DNA of 64,000 bases from Rhizobium leguminosarum (GCF_002953715.1 NZ_CP025012.1:4699001-4763000), one strand, 5' to 3'; positions 42,622 to 52,276 are shown, counted from the stretch's first letter. Made by a program: numbers and translations. The notes: generated by a model not told the origin, from the letters alone.

Positions 42622-43899
42622 ATGAGCGCGATTGAATACGAAATCCGGAATCCCAGCGAGCTTCGCAACGCCGAGGAGGCCGTGCGCATGGCGGATCTGG
42701 AAAACATGCGGCCGCTGCCGCGCATCTCCGTGCATGCCTTCTGCGAGAGCGAGGCCCTGCAGCATGTCATGGAACGCTGCGCCAATGATCGGCGCGTCGC
42801 AAAGGTCAGCATGCGCATCACCAGCGGCGGCATCGCCGCTGCCGCCAATATGTTTTCGGGCGCCCCGACGCCGAACCTCATCATCCTCGAGACCAAGGCG
42901 AATGCCGCGAACCTGCTCGCCGAACTCGCGCCGCTTGCCGCCGTCTGCGATCCGACGACGAAGGTCGTCATTATCGGTTATTACAACGATATCGGGCTTT
43001 ATCGCGAGCTCATCCGCAACGGTATTTCCGAATATATGGTCCAGCCCGTCGCCATGCCCGATATCCTTGCGGCGATGGCCTCGATTTTCGTCGATCCGGA
43101 CTCCGAGCCGCTCGGCCGCAGCATCGCCTTCATCGGCTCGAAGGGCGGCACCGGCGCTTCGACCATCGCGCATAATTGCGCCTTCGGCATTTCCAATCTC
43201 TTCTCCACCGAGACGATTCTCGCCGATCTCGACCTGCCCTACGGTACGGCGAACATCGATTTCGACCAGGATCCGGCCCAGGGTATCGCCGAAGCGGTCT
43301 TTGCGCCCGATCGTCTCGACGAGGTCTTCCTCGACCGCCTGCTGACGAAATGCTCCGAGCATCTGTCCCTGCTTGCCGCACCCTCGCTGCTCGACCGCGC
43401 CTATGATTTCGACGGCCAGGCTTTCCAGCCGGTGCTCGATGTCCTGCAGCGCAGCGCGCCCATCACCGTGCTCGATGTTCCGCATGCATGGTCGGAATGG
43501 ACGCGCTCGGTGCTGTCGAGCGTCGACGAGGTGGTCATCGCAGCGGTTCCCGATCTCGCCAACTTGCGCAACGCCAAGAACATGCTGGACGCGCTGCGCA
43601 AGATGCGGCCGAACGACAGGCCGCCGCATCTCATCCTCAATCAGGTCGGCATGCCGAAACGTCCGGAGATTTCACCGTCGGATTTCTGTGAACCGCTGGA
43701 GATCGATCCGATCGCGATCATCCCCTTCGACATCAATCTTTTCGGCAACGCCGCCAATAGCGGCCGGATGATCTCGGAAGTCGACCCGAAATCGCCGACG
43801 GCGGAAACCTTTTCGCAGATATCGCACATCGTCACCGGCCGGGTTGCGATCAAGAAGGCGAAGAAAGGCGGCCTGCTGGGCCTCCTGAAGCGCAAGTAG
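42622..43899 (+). CDS. cpaE: CpaE/TadZ, Tad pilus localisation ATPase
   Basis: A 425-residue protein with an atypical response-receiver domain (about 35-155) and a MinD/ParA-type ATPase domain with deviant Walker A KGGTGAS at residues 174-180. The receiver's usual phospho-Asp position is Glu90 (NLIILETKAN), so it cannot be phosphorylated there. TadZ/CpaE places the pilus machine at the cell pole. It starts 14 bp after cpaD and ends in a basic tail (KKAKKGG). Confidence 0.92.
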   Translation: MSAIEYEIRNPSELRNAEEAVRMADLENMRPLPRISVHAFCESEALQHVMERCANDRRVAKVSMRITSGGIAAAANMFSGAPTPNLIILETKANAANLLAELAPLAAVCDPTTKVVIIGYYNDIGLYRELIRNGISEYMVQPVAMPDILAAMASIFVDPDSEPLGRSIAFIGSKGGTGASTIAHNCAFGISNLFSTETILADLDLPYGTANIDFDQDPAQGIAEAVFAPDRLDEVFLDRLLTKCSEHLSLLAAPSLLDRAYDFDGQAFQPVLDVLQRSAPITVLDVPHAWSEWTRSVLSSVDEVVIAAVPDLANLRNAKNMLDALRKMRPNDRPPHLILNQVGMPKRPEISPSDFCEPLEIDPIAIIPFDINLFGNAANSGRMISEVDPKSPTAETFSQISHIVTGRVAIKKAKKGGLLGLLKRK

Positions 43900-43905
43900 A
43901 CGATG

Positions 43906-44008
43906 AGCAATTCCAGCAAAAGTGTGCAGCGGTTTTGCGTCCCGAATTGCGTGAAAACAAAAAGATAGAGCATTTCCTTGACTCGAAGAGATCGGGAAAT
44001 GCTCTAGA
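43906..44008. repeat. Short palindromic intergenic repeat, family B, copy 2
   Basis: AGCAATTCCAGCAAAAG, TGTGCAGCGGTTTTGC, GTCCCGAATTGCG, then AAAACAAAAAGATAGAGCAT, and an inverted GAGCATTTCC/GGAAATGCTC pair. It fills the cpaE-cpaF gap of 132 bp. Confidence 0.75.
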
Positions 44009-44031
44009 ACGAGCAGATTGGATCGAGTGGC

Positions 44032-45507
44032 ATGTTTGGAAAACGCGGAAACGAAGGTTCCGGAAAGGTCGGAGGGGCGATTGCTCCGCCGCCGCCGGTT
44101 CCGGCCGCCACCCCTGCGGCCTCATCCCCCTCCATTCTGGTCGAACCCTCGCGCGAGCCCGTGCGCCAGCAGGTGACGCCACCGCCGATGCAGACGCCGC
44201 AGCGCAAGCGCCCGGCCCGCACCGATGAATATTACGACACCAAGGCGCAGGTCTTTTCCGCGCTGATCGATACGATTGATCTCTCGCAGCTCTCCAAGCT
44301 TGATGGTGAAAGTGCGCGTGAGGAAATCCGCGACATCGTCAACGACATCATCACCATCAAGAACTTTGCGATGTCGATATCCGAGCAGGAGGAACTGCTC
44401 GAGGACATCTGCAACGACGTCCTCGGTTATGGCCCGCTGGAGCCGTTGCTCGCGCGCGACGATATCGCCGACATCATGGTCAACGGCGCCGGCCAGACTT
44501 TTATCGAAGTCGGCGGCAAGACGATCGAATCGGAGATCCGCTTCCGCGACAACGCGCAGCTTCTCTCGATCTGCCAACGCATCGTCAGCCAGGTCGGCCG
44601 CCGTGTCGACGAATCGAGCCCGATCTGCGACGCCCGCCTGCCCGATGGTTCGCGCGTCAACGTCATCGCGCCGCCGCTGTCGATCGACGGGCCGGCTCTC
44701 ACCATCCGCAAGTTCAAGAAGGACAAGCTGACGCTCGATCAGCTCGTCCGTTTCGGCGCCATCACGCCGGAAGGCGCAACCGTGCTGCAGATCATCGGAC
44801 GCGTGCGCTGCAATGTCGTCATTTCAGGCGGCACCGGCTCGGGCAAAACGACGCTTCTGAACTGCCTCACCAACTATATCGACAGGGACGAGCGCGTCAT
44901 CACCTGCGAGGATACCGCCGAACTGCAGCTGCAGCAGCCGCATGTCGTCCGTCTCGAAACGCGCCCGCCGAATATCGAAGGCGAGGGCGAGATCACCATG
45001 CGCGATCTCGTCAAGAACTGCCTGCGTATGCGTCCCGAGCGCATCATCGTCGGCGAAGTCCGCGGACCGGAAGTTTTCGACCTGCTGCAGGCGATGAACA
45101 CCGGTCACGACGGTTCGATGGGCACCATCCACGCCAACACGCCGCGGGAATGCCTGAGTCGTATCGAATCGATGATCGCCATGGGCGGCTTTACCCTGCC
45201 GGCAAAGACGGTGCGCGAGATCATTTCGAGCTCGGTCGACGTTGTCATTCAGGCGGCACGCCTTCGTGACGGTTCGCGCCGCATCACCCAGATCACCGAG
45301 GTGATCGGCATGGAAGGCGATGTCATCATCACCCAGGATCTGATGCGCTACGAGATCGAAGGCGAGGATGCGAACGGCCGCCTGATCGGCCGGCACATGT
45401 CGACCGGCGTCGGCAAGCCGCATTTCTGGGATCGCGCCCGCTACTTCAACGAGGAAAAACGTCTTGCCGCTGCCCTCGACGCGATGGAAGCCAAAACCAA
45501 GGAATAG
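44032..45507 (+). CDS. cpaF: CpaF/TadA, Tad pilus secretion ATPase
   Basis: Hexameric cytoplasmic ATPase (491 residues) that drives pilus assembly. A Pro-rich N-terminus (about 17-66) precedes the T2SE/GspE-type core, with Walker A GGTGSGKT at 266-273, the Asp box TCEDTAELQL, Walker B/MRPERIIVGEVRG and the His box TGHDGSMGTIHAN. The start ATG at 44032 lies beyond a family B repeat. Followed by tadB 5 bp later. Confidence 0.95.
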   Translation: MFGKRGNEGSGKVGGAIAPPPPVPAATPAASSPSILVEPSREPVRQQVTPPPMQTPQRKRPARTDEYYDTKAQVFSALIDTIDLSQLSKLDGESAREEIRDIVNDIITIKNFAMSISEQEELLEDICNDVLGYGPLEPLLARDDIADIMVNGAGQTFIEVGGKTIESEIRFRDNAQLLSICQRIVSQVGRRVDESSPICDARLPDGSRVNVIAPPLSIDGPALTIRKFKKDKLTLDQLVRFGAITPEGATVLQIIGRVRCNVVISGGTGSGKTTLLNCLTNYIDRDERVITCEDTAELQLQQPHVVRLETRPPNIEGEGEITMRDLVKNCLRMRPERIIVGEVRGPEVFDLLQAMNTGHDGSMGTIHANTPRECLSRIESMIAMGGFTLPAKTVREIISSSVDVVIQAARLRDGSRRITQITEVIGMEGDVIITQDLMRYEIEGEDANGRLIGRHMSTGVGKPHFWDRARYFNEEKRLAAALDAMEAKTKE

Positions 45508-45512
45508 GTGAG

Positions 45513-46520
45513 ATGTTCGGGTTCGATCCGATAGTGCTGGCAATCGTCGTCCTCGCCGCCGTCTCCGCGGGCGCGGTCGCCTATGCCTTGTTGTTTTCAC
45601 GGATCGAGACTGACAAGAAATCGGCAAGCCGCATCAACCGCGTCAAGTCGGCCGAAAGTGACCGTGTCAAGGTCAAGGCTGCCCGTGACCGGGTGCAGGA
45701 GCTGTCGAAGCGCCGCAAATCGGTGCAGGACAACCTGAAGGACCTGGAAAAGCGCCAGCACGAAAAGACCAAGAAGACCGTATCGATGAAGGCCCGGCTG
45801 GTGCAGGCCGGCCTGACGATCACGGTGGCGAAATTCTATCTCATCAGCGCCATCTTCGCCTCTGTGCTCCTGTTTGTCGCCGTCGTCGTTGGTGTATCGT
45901 GGATGGTCATGGTCGGTACCGCCGTCGTCGCTGGTCTCGGTCTGCCGCGCTGGGTTCTCGGCTTCCTGATCAAGCGCCGCCAGAACAAGTTTCTCAACGA
46001 GCTCCCCAATGCACTTGACGTCATCATCCGCTCGATCAAATCGGGTCTGCCACTCAACGATGCGATCCGTCTAATCGCCACCGAGGGCACGGAGCCGGTC
46101 AAGAGCGAGTTCCGGCGCGTCATTGAAGCGCAGCAGGTGGGTCTCAGCATTCCCGATGCTTGCGCCCGCATGACCATCCACATGCCGCTCCAGGAAGTCA
46201 ACTTCTTCGCCATCGTCATCGCCATCCAGTCGCAGGCCGGCGGCAATTTGTCGGAAGCGATCGGCAATCTCTCCAAGGTGCTGCGCGAGCGCAGGAAGAT
46301 GAAGGCCAAGGTTACGGCGCTCTCGATGGAAGCCAAGGCGTCGGCCTACATCATCGGCGCTCTGCCCTTCATCGTCGCGACCCTCGTCTATCTCACCTCG
46401 CCGAGCTACATGATGATCCTTTTCACCGATCCGCGTGGCCATTTCATCATGGGTTTCTCGGCGATCTGGATGTCGATCGGCATTTTCGTCATGCGCAAAA
46501 TGATCAGTTTTGATATCTAG
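45513..46520 (+). CDS. tadB: TadB, Tad pilus inner-membrane platform protein
   Basis: A 335-residue GspF-type membrane protein. N-terminal helix (VLAIVVLAAVSAGAVAYALL), a basic cytoplasmic stretch (about 30-90), and a T2SSF domain at about 165-295 with LPNALDVIIRSIKSGLPLNDA. Forms the inner-membrane platform with TadC and is driven by CpaF. Its stop is 15 bp before tadC. Confidence 0.93.
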   Translation: MFGFDPIVLAIVVLAAVSAGAVAYALLFSRIETDKKSASRINRVKSAESDRVKVKAARDRVQELSKRRKSVQDNLKDLEKRQHEKTKKTVSMKARLVQAGLTITVAKFYLISAIFASVLLFVAVVVGVSWMVMVGTAVVAGLGLPRWVLGFLIKRRQNKFLNELPNALDVIIRSIKSGLPLNDAIRLIATEGTEPVKSEFRRVIEAQQVGLSIPDACARMTIHMPLQEVNFFAIVIAIQSQAGGNLSEAIGNLSKVLRERRKMKAKVTALSMEAKASAYIIGALPFIVATLVYLTSPSYMMILFTDPRGHFIMGFSAIWMSIGIFVMRKMISFDI

Positions 46521-46535
46521 CCGGAAGGAAGCACC

Positions 46536-47522
46536 ATGTCGCAGGACCTTGCCGCAACGCTCACCAATCCGAGCATGCTGATCGCACTTTTCGTGGCGAT
46601 TGCCGTCTTCGCTACTTTTTATACGATCGCTGTTCCCTTCTTCGAGCGCGGCGATCTCACTAAGCGCATGAAGGCCGTTTCGACCGAGCGCGAACAGATC
46701 CGTGCCCGCGAACGCGCCCGCATGAACGCGGAAACCGGCGCCGGCAAGGCTTCGCTCAGGAGCCAGAACAACCGCTCGGTCCGCCAGATCGTCGAGCGTT
46801 TCAACCTGCGTAAGGCGCTCGTCGACGACAATACGGTCAACAAACTGCGCGCCGCCGGTTTCCGCTCGGAGAATGCGCTGAATACCTTCCTCGTGGCGCG
46901 TTTCCTGCTGCCTTTCCTTTTCCTGGCGCTTGCTGCCTTTTGGGTCTTCGGCCTCGGCAATCTCGCCGAAAGGGGCATGGCCATCCGCCTCTTCGCCGTC
47001 ATCGGCGTCGGTTATCTCGGCTTCTACGCGCCGAACATCTATATCTCCAACCGCATGGGCAAGCGCCAGCACTCGATCAAGCGCGCCTGGCCGGATGCGC
47101 TAGACCTGATGCTGATCTGCGTCGAATCCGGCATCTCGATCGAGGCCGCGATGCGTCGTGTGTCCGAAGAGCTCGGCGAGCAGTCGCCGGCGCTCGCCGA
47201 GGAGATGGTGCTGACTACAGCCGAGCTCTCCTTCCTGCCGGATCGCCGCGTGGCGCTCGAAAATCTTGCCATACGTACCCAGATCGAACTGGTACGCTCG
47301 GTGACGCAGGCGCTGGTCCAGGCCGACCGCTATGGCACGCCGATTGCGCAGGCGCTGCGCGTTCTCGCCCAGGAAGGGCGCGACGAGCGCATGAACGAGG
47401 CGGAAAAGAAGGCCGCCGCCCTGCCGCCGAAACTGACGGTGCCGATGATCCTGTTCTTCCTGCCGGTGCTGATCGCCGTCATTCTCGGTCCAGCCGGCAT
47501 TCAGGTGGCAGACAAGTTCTGA
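46536..47522 (+). CDS. tadC: TadC, Tad pilus inner-membrane platform protein
   Basis: The TadB paralogue, 328 residues, also of the GspF/T2SSF family. N-terminal helix (LIALFVAIAVFATFYTIAVPFF), a polar region, and the T2SSF domain from about 185 with WPDALDLMLICVESGISIEAA and REGRDERMNEAEKKAAALP. Ends the main Tad operon; a 198-bp gap without a gene follows. Confidence 0.93.
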   Translation: MSQDLAATLTNPSMLIALFVAIAVFATFYTIAVPFFERGDLTKRMKAVSTEREQIRARERARMNAETGAGKASLRSQNNRSVRQIVERFNLRKALVDDNTVNKLRAAGFRSENALNTFLVARFLLPFLFLALAAFWVFGLGNLAERGMAIRLFAVIGVGYLGFYAPNIYISNRMGKRQHSIKRAWPDALDLMLICVESGISIEAAMRRVSEELGEQSPALAEEMVLTTAELSFLPDRRVALENLAIRTQIELVRSVTQALVQADRYGTPIAQALRVLAQEGRDERMNEAEKKAAALPPKLTVPMILFFLPVLIAVILGPAGIQVADKF

Positions 47523-47720
47523 CGGCTGCGCCGGCGTCGTAAAGCGGATGCCGCTTCCGACAGAGGACGACGTGCATCAAGGACTGTCGGTCCGATCCGC
47601 CGCCGGCAAACACGCGTGACCGGCACCGGCATAGCTGGTAAACGGGATGGGCGACCATCGCGGGCGCGCATGCAACCGCAGTGCCCCTGGCGCGCGTTCA
47701 ATCCAAAAGAGAGGTTTCCG

Positions 47721-48353
47721 ATGTCTTCTGCGGGCATTTTCATTAGCATCATGGCAGCCTTGGCCGTCGGCGCGATGAGCCCCGGCCCGAGCTTCGTGGT
47801 CGTCTCCAGGATCGCCATCTCGCGTTCGAGGCTGGATGGCCTTGCTGCCGCACTCGGCATGGGCGCTGGCGGGGTCGTTTTTGCCGTGCTGGCGCTTGCA
47901 GGGCTGACGGCGCTGCTGTCGCAGTTCGAATGGCTCTATATCCTGCTGAAGGTCGCAGGCGGCGCCTATCTCGTCTATATCGCTGTCAATATCTGGAGGA
48001 GCGCCGGTCAGCCGATCGAGGTCTCCGACGCCGTCAACGGCAATCGCGCGCCGAGATTGAGCTTCATGACCGCGCTGCTGACCCAGCTCAGCAACCCGAA
48101 GACCATCATCGTCTATGCCAGCATCTTTGCCGCACTTTTACCGAGGACGGTGCCGCTCAGTCTCGTCGTCGCGCTGCCGCTCGGCGTCTTCGTCGTGGAG
48201 GCCGGGTGGTATTCGATCGTCGCCTTCGCCTTTTCGGCCCGCCACCCGCGGCGGCTCTATCTTGCCGCCAAGAGCTGGATCGACCGCACCGCGGGTGCCG
48301 TCATGGCCGGCCTCGGCCTCCGGCTCATTCTCGCCGGCGTAAGTGATCGATAG
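47721..48353 (+). CDS. LysE/RhtB-family amino-acid exporter
   Basis: A 210-residue inner-membrane exporter of amino acids or related small molecules. About six hydrophobic segments; the family motif GxxxGPSF is visible as MSPGPSFVVVSRIAISRSRLDGLAAALGMG near residues 20-49, and QLSNPKTIIVYASIFA in the fourth helix region. GAGAGG lies ahead of the ATG at 47721. It is inserted between tadC and tadD and has no obvious part in pilus assembly. Substrate unknown. Confidence 0.9.
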   Translation: MSSAGIFISIMAALAVGAMSPGPSFVVVSRIAISRSRLDGLAAALGMGAGGVVFAVLALAGLTALLSQFEWLYILLKVAGGAYLVYIAVNIWRSAGQPIEVSDAVNGNRAPRLSFMTALLTQLSNPKTIIVYASIFAALLPRTVPLSLVVALPLGVFVVEAGWYSIVAFAFSARHPRRLYLAAKSWIDRTAGAVMAGLGLRLILAGVSDR

Positions 48354-48402
48354 GCTGGCGCACGAGCAACTTCGGACAGTCTCAGGCTCAGAGGAGATCC
48401 GG

Positions 48403-49239
48403 TCAGTTGGTATTGCTGCCGTCCACTGCACCAGGGGTCTTGTCCTTGGCGGCGAGTTTCTGCCAGGAATTCTGCTGCGAGAGCATGCCTCTGAGATAGG
48501 CGACATTGGCGTCGGCCTGCTGCGGCGAAAGTTCGCGCCGCGCGATCTGCTCGGCTTCAGGGAAGCGTCCCTGAAGGCCGACGACGAGGGCAAGGTTCTG
48601 CCTGACGCGGCTGTCGGCTGTGGGTTGGCCGGCGGCGGAGCGCAGGTAGGTTTCGGCCGTGCGCAGATCGCCGGTCAGCACGTAGGACATGCCGAGGTTG
48701 GAAAGGATGGAGGGCTCGTTCGGCTGGATGTCGAGCGCGTCGCGGTAGCGCTGCCTGGCATCGCTTGCCCGGCCCATCTGGTCGAGGATCGCGCCTTGGG
48801 CCGAGATCAGCTTCCAGTCCGGACGGTCCGGCGTCTGGGCGCGGCCGATCGTGTCGAGCGCCTGCTGGAACTGGCCGGCCGCCGCCTGCGCCTTGCCGTA
48901 GGCGGCCAGCACGTTGCGGTCGCCGGGATTGGCGATCGCCACCTGCTGCATAACGGCGAGCGCCTGTGTGTCGCGGCCGTTCATGCGCAGCAGATTGGCA
49001 TAGTTGACGCCGGTGACGGGATCGCGCGGGTTCTTTGCGTAGGCCTGGCCGAGCCGGTCCGTCGCCGAGCGCAGCTCCGTCGCGTCCATCTCTTCAACCG
49101 GCTTGGTGAGTTTCGGCACCGAACCCGTTGTCATCCGGTCCTTGGTCGTCGAGCAACCGGCAAGTGCCAAGACGATCAGCGATGCCGCAGCGCTCTGCAG
49201 GATACGATTGGTCAATGTACTGGTGAGCGAGGCAGGCAT
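48403..49239 (-). CDS. tadD: TadD, Tad pilus TPR lipoprotein
   Basis: A 278-residue lipoprotein with tetratricopeptide repeats. The signal peptide ends in LALAGC with Cys29 for lipidation. At least three TPR-like units are visible between about 75 and 230, including DPVTGVNYANLLRMNGRDTQA and PNEPSILSNLGMSYVLTGDL. TadD is needed for CpaC/RcpA secretin assembly. It lies on the strand opposite to cpaA-tadC, convergent with the LysE gene. Confidence 0.9.
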   Translation of the reverse strand: MPASLTSTLTNRILQSAAASLIVLALAGCSTTKDRMTTGSVPKLTKPVEEMDATELRSATDRLGQAYAKNPRDPVTGVNYANLLRMNGRDTQALAVMQQVAIANPGDRNVLAAYGKAQAAAGQFQQALDTIGRAQTPDRPDWKLISAQGAILDQMGRASDARQRYRDALDIQPNEPSILSNLGMSYVLTGDLRTAETYLRSAAGQPTADSRVRQNLALVVGLQGRFPEAEQIARRELSPQQADANVAYLRGMLSQQNSWQKLAAKDKTPGAVDGSNTN

Positions 49240-49383
49240 GGCGCGTTCCTGGATTCCGAAATCGGCGCCTGACCTCGAAGCGGAACAGGGAAAGGTTTGA
49301 CGCGTAATCTTCGCTCCAGCAATAGTCTGTTAACCCTAACAGACCGTTAAGGAACGATTCCTTACGACCGCCGAAGGACAATC

Positions 49384-50775
49384 ATGGCCCCCTATCAGTT
49401 CATCGAGAGACCGACCCCTTTCAACACGAAGGGCGGTTTGACGCTGCCGATCTTTGCCGTCACGCCTGCCCATATCGAGACCGGCACGATCGATCCGATC
49501 GCGCTCGATTGGGCGCGCAAGGCAGGCTACAAGGCCGAAAGCGGGTCGCTGCTGCTGATCCCGACGGCTGAAGGCCATCTCGGCGGCGCGCTTTACGGCC
49601 TCGGCACCAACCCATCCGAGCAGCCTTACATCACCGGCCGGCTCGCCCGTGCGCTGCCGGCCGGCGACTGGCACATCGAGACCGCGCCGCTGACGGCAAA
49701 TCGCCTGGCCCTCGGCTTTGGGCTCGGCAGCTACCGTTTCGACCGTTACAAATCCGAAAAATCGCCGGCAGCGACGCTGATGATCCCCCGCGATGCCGAC
49801 GCCGCCGACATCAAGCGCCAGCTCGCCGGCGTCTTTCTTGCCCGCGACCTGATCAATACGCCGACGAATGACATGGGGCCGAACCAGCTCGAGGCCGTTT
49901 TCCGTGGCCTGGCCGAACATTACAAGGCGGAGATATCGGTTATTACGGGCGACGACCTGCTCAAGCAAAACTTTCCGCTGGTCCATACCGTCGGCCGCGC
50001 CAGCGCCGATGCGCCGCGCCTTCTCGAGCTGCGCTGGGGCAAGAAGGGCCATCGCAAGGTGACACTCGTCGGCAAGGGCGTCTGCTTCGATACCGGCGGT
50101 CTCGACATCAAGCCTGCCGCTTCCATGCTGCTGATGAAGAAGGACATGGGCGGTGCGGCGAATGTCATGGGGCTTGCCTTGATGATCATGGACGCCAAGC
50201 TGAAGGTCGACCTGCGCGTTATCGTTCCGGTCGTCGAAAACGCGATCTCGTCCAATGCCTTCCGGCCCGGCGACATCTATCGGAGCCGCAAGGGCCTGAC
50301 CGTCCAGATCGACAATACCGACGCCGAAGGCCGTTTGATCCTTGCCGATGCGCTGGCCTATGCCGATGAGGAAGAGCCCGATCTGCTGATCGACATGGCG
50401 ACGCTGACCGGCGCTGCCCGCGTAGCCCTTGGCCCGGATCTCCCGCCCTTCTTCACCGACGACGCCAATCTGGCGCATGACCTGACCGAAGCGAGCCTGG
50501 AAACCGACGATCCGATCTGGCGCCTTCCGCTCTATTCCGGTTACGAAAAGGATATCCGCACCAAGTTCGCTGACCTCACCAACGCGCCGGCCGGCGGCAT
50601 GGCCGGGGCGATCACCGCCGCCCTCTTCCTCAAGCGTTTCGTCAGCAAGGCGAAGAGCTGGGCGCATTTCGACATTTACGGCTGGGCCCAGTCCGAACGG
50701 CCGCATTCGCCGGGCGGTGGCGAGGCACAGGCGATCCGGGCGCTCTTTCACCATATCCGCGAGAGCTTGCGCTGA
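49384..50775 (+). CDS. M17-family leucyl aminopeptidase
   Basis: A 463-residue cytosolic zinc aminopeptidase. The metal and active-site block is GKGVCFDTGGLDIKP (Lys and Asp) followed by KKDMGGAANVMG, and NTDAEGRLILADAL (Asp-Glu and Arg). Family length is 450-500. It removes N-terminal residues from peptides and could process the products of the peptide importers nearby. It stands alone, 144 bp from tadD on the other strand. Close to PepA/PepB types; the exact symbol is not certain. Confidence 0.94.
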   Translation: MAPYQFIERPTPFNTKGGLTLPIFAVTPAHIETGTIDPIALDWARKAGYKAESGSLLLIPTAEGHLGGALYGLGTNPSEQPYITGRLARALPAGDWHIETAPLTANRLALGFGLGSYRFDRYKSEKSPAATLMIPRDADAADIKRQLAGVFLARDLINTPTNDMGPNQLEAVFRGLAEHYKAEISVITGDDLLKQNFPLVHTVGRASADAPRLLELRWGKKGHRKVTLVGKGVCFDTGGLDIKPAASMLLMKKDMGGAANVMGLALMIMDAKLKVDLRVIVPVVENAISSNAFRPGDIYRSRKGLTVQIDNTDAEGRLILADALAYADEEEPDLLIDMATLTGAARVALGPDLPPFFTDDANLAHDLTEASLETDDPIWRLPLYSGYEKDIRTKFADLTNAPAGGMAGAITAALFLKRFVSKAKSWAHFDIYGWAQSERPHSPGGGEAQAIRALFHHIRESLR

Positions 50776-50779
50776 TGCC

Positions 50780-50889
50780 ATGCTAAAGCGCGTCGCGATC
50801 TTTCAGATCTGCTCCTTGCGCTTTAAGTCTTTGTTTTTACGCATGTCGTATCGCAAAACCGCTGCACAGTTTTGCGCGACATGCTTTAG
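50780..50889 (-). repeat. Intergenic repeat, family B, copy 3 (inverted)
   Basis: On the minus strand: TCTAAAGCATGTCGCGC, AAAACTGTGCAGCGGTTTTG, then GACATGCGTAAAAACAAAGA and a second inverted pair GCGCAAGGAGCAG/AGATCG... ending TTTAGCA. Same core as copies 2 and 4, with a downstream second palindrome. Confidence 0.8.
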
Positions 50890-51056
50890 AAATAAGCGCT
50901 GAGGCGCATCGCGTGATCCCTGTTCACGCGATGCGCCTCGCTGCCGATCGTTAAAATTTTATTCACCCTGACGGGCGGCAATTTCCAGCGCCCCTTGCAT
51001 GTGCATGGCAACTACCGGAAAATGGAACGCTAGCGTAACGATCTTCCGGAGGGGCC

Positions 51057-51407
51057 GTGCCGATCGAACTGACCGCCTCGCAGGCGCTGGGGCTCTGGCA
51101 TGGCGCGGCGCTCGATCAGGTTCGCCACGACGACCGCGATTTGACGTTGCGCCAGATGGCGATCCTGCTGCATATTTATCTGGTGCCGCCGCCGCACACG
51201 GTGCGGGGGCTTGCCGCCACGCTTGATGTCACCAAGCCGGTCATTACCCGCGCCTTGGATACGATGGGCGAGATGGGCCTCGTCGATCGTGTGCGTGACG
51301 ATGCCGACCGGCGCAACGTGATCATCAAGCGCACTGTCGGCGGCGCGCTCTACCTGGAAAAGCTCGGCGATCTCATACGAGATCAGGCCCGCCGGCTGCC
51401 GATCTGA
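51057..51407 (+). CDS. MarR-family transcriptional regulator
   Basis: A 116-residue winged-helix protein: MarR fold, recognition helix in DVTKPVITRALDTMGEMGLV (about 62-81) and wing DDADRRNVIIK. Start is a GTG at 51057, with GGAGG 4-5 bases upstream. No ATG is available in frame near it. It lies 11 bp before the NlpC/P60 gene, so it may regulate or only share the transcript. Shorter than typical MarR proteins (140-150), mainly at the C-terminal dimer helix. Confidence 0.85.
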   Translation: MPIELTASQALGLWHGAALDQVRHDDRDLTLRQMAILLHIYLVPPPHTVRGLAATLDVTKPVITRALDTMGEMGLVDRVRDDADRRNVIIKRTVGGALYLEKLGDLIRDQARRLPI

Positions 51408-51418
51408 AAGGAATGCGA

Positions 51419-52276
51419 ATGACGATGCTCGACCGCCGCCTGCATGCCTACCGGCCCGATCTCGCGGAAGCCGGCCTCGAAGGCAAGGTCGAGGCGTCGC
51501 GCTTTGTGAGAGGCGCGCCGGCGCGTGTCGCCGTTCCTGTCCTGGCCGTGCGCCCTGAACCGGACCTTGCCCGCGGCATCGATACGGAACTGCTTCTCGG
51601 CGAGGATGTGACGGTTTTCGATCGCGCCGACGGCTGGTGCTGGGTGAAAGCCGCCGCGGACGGTTATGTCGGTTATGTCGCGGCGGACGCGCTCTTGGAA
51701 GGCAGGCCGGCGCCGACCCATATCGTCACCGTGCAGCGCACCTTCGTCTATCCCGAACCGGAACTGCGCAAGCCCCACCAGGCCATCGTGTCGATGGGAA
51801 GCCGCGTCTACGTCGCCGGCGAGGCGGAAGCGCGGGGCAATCGCTACGTCGTGCTCGAGGACGGAACCGCGATCTTTGCCAAGCACGTTCAGCCGATCGG
51901 CGCTCTAGATGGCGCCGATTACGTGGAGATCGTCACCCGTTTCCTGGAAACGCCCTACCTCTGGGGCGGACGTTCCGGCCTCGGCATCGATTGCTCCGGC
52001 CTCGTCCAGCTGGCGATGCTGATGACGGGCAGAGCTGCGCCGCGCGATGCCGACCTGCAGGCGGCAGGCCTCGGCCAGCCGATCGATCGCTCCGAAATCC
52101 GCCGCGGCGACCTGGTATTCTGGAAGGGCCATGTTGCCGTCTTCGAGGATCCGGAAACCATCCTCCATGCCAACGGCCACAGCATGACGGTGGCGCGCGA
52201 GAATTTCGCGGCCGCGGTCGAGCGCATCGGCTGGCTCTACCAGCAACCGACCGGCTATCGCCGCCCGATCAGCTGA
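51419..52276 (+). CDS. NlpC/P60 cysteine peptidase with SH3-like domains
   Basis: A 285-residue cell-wall peptidase. Two bacterial-SH3-like segments lie at about residues 40-150 (DVTVFDRADGWCWVKAA; GYVGYVAADALL), and the catalytic domain has the Cys in IDCSGLVQLAMLM, the His in GHVAVFEDP and the third polar residue in ILHANGHS. It lacks an obvious signal peptide, so it may act on recycled wall peptides. ATG at 51419 has GAAAGG six bases ahead; one at 51413 is too close. The last base of the gene is immediately before the amidase stop (convergent). Confidence 0.9.
   Translation: MTMLDRRLHAYRPDLAEAGLEGKVEASRFVRGAPARVAVPVLAVRPEPDLARGIDTELLLGEDVTVFDRADGWCWVKAAADGYVGYVAADALLEGRPAPTHIVTVQRTFVYPEPELRKPHQAIVSMGSRVYVAGEAEARGNRYVVLEDGTAIFAKHVQPIGALDGADYVEIVTRFLETPYLWGGRSGLGIDCSGLVQLAMLMTGRAAPRDADLQAAGLGQPIDRSEIRRGDLVFWKGHVAVFEDPETILHANGHSMTVARENFAAAVERIGWLYQQPTGYRRPIS

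Noticed and set aside
49336..50781. Open frame of 481 codons on the minus strand
   Set aside because: Exactly antisense to the M17 aminopeptidase, which has clear catalytic motifs.
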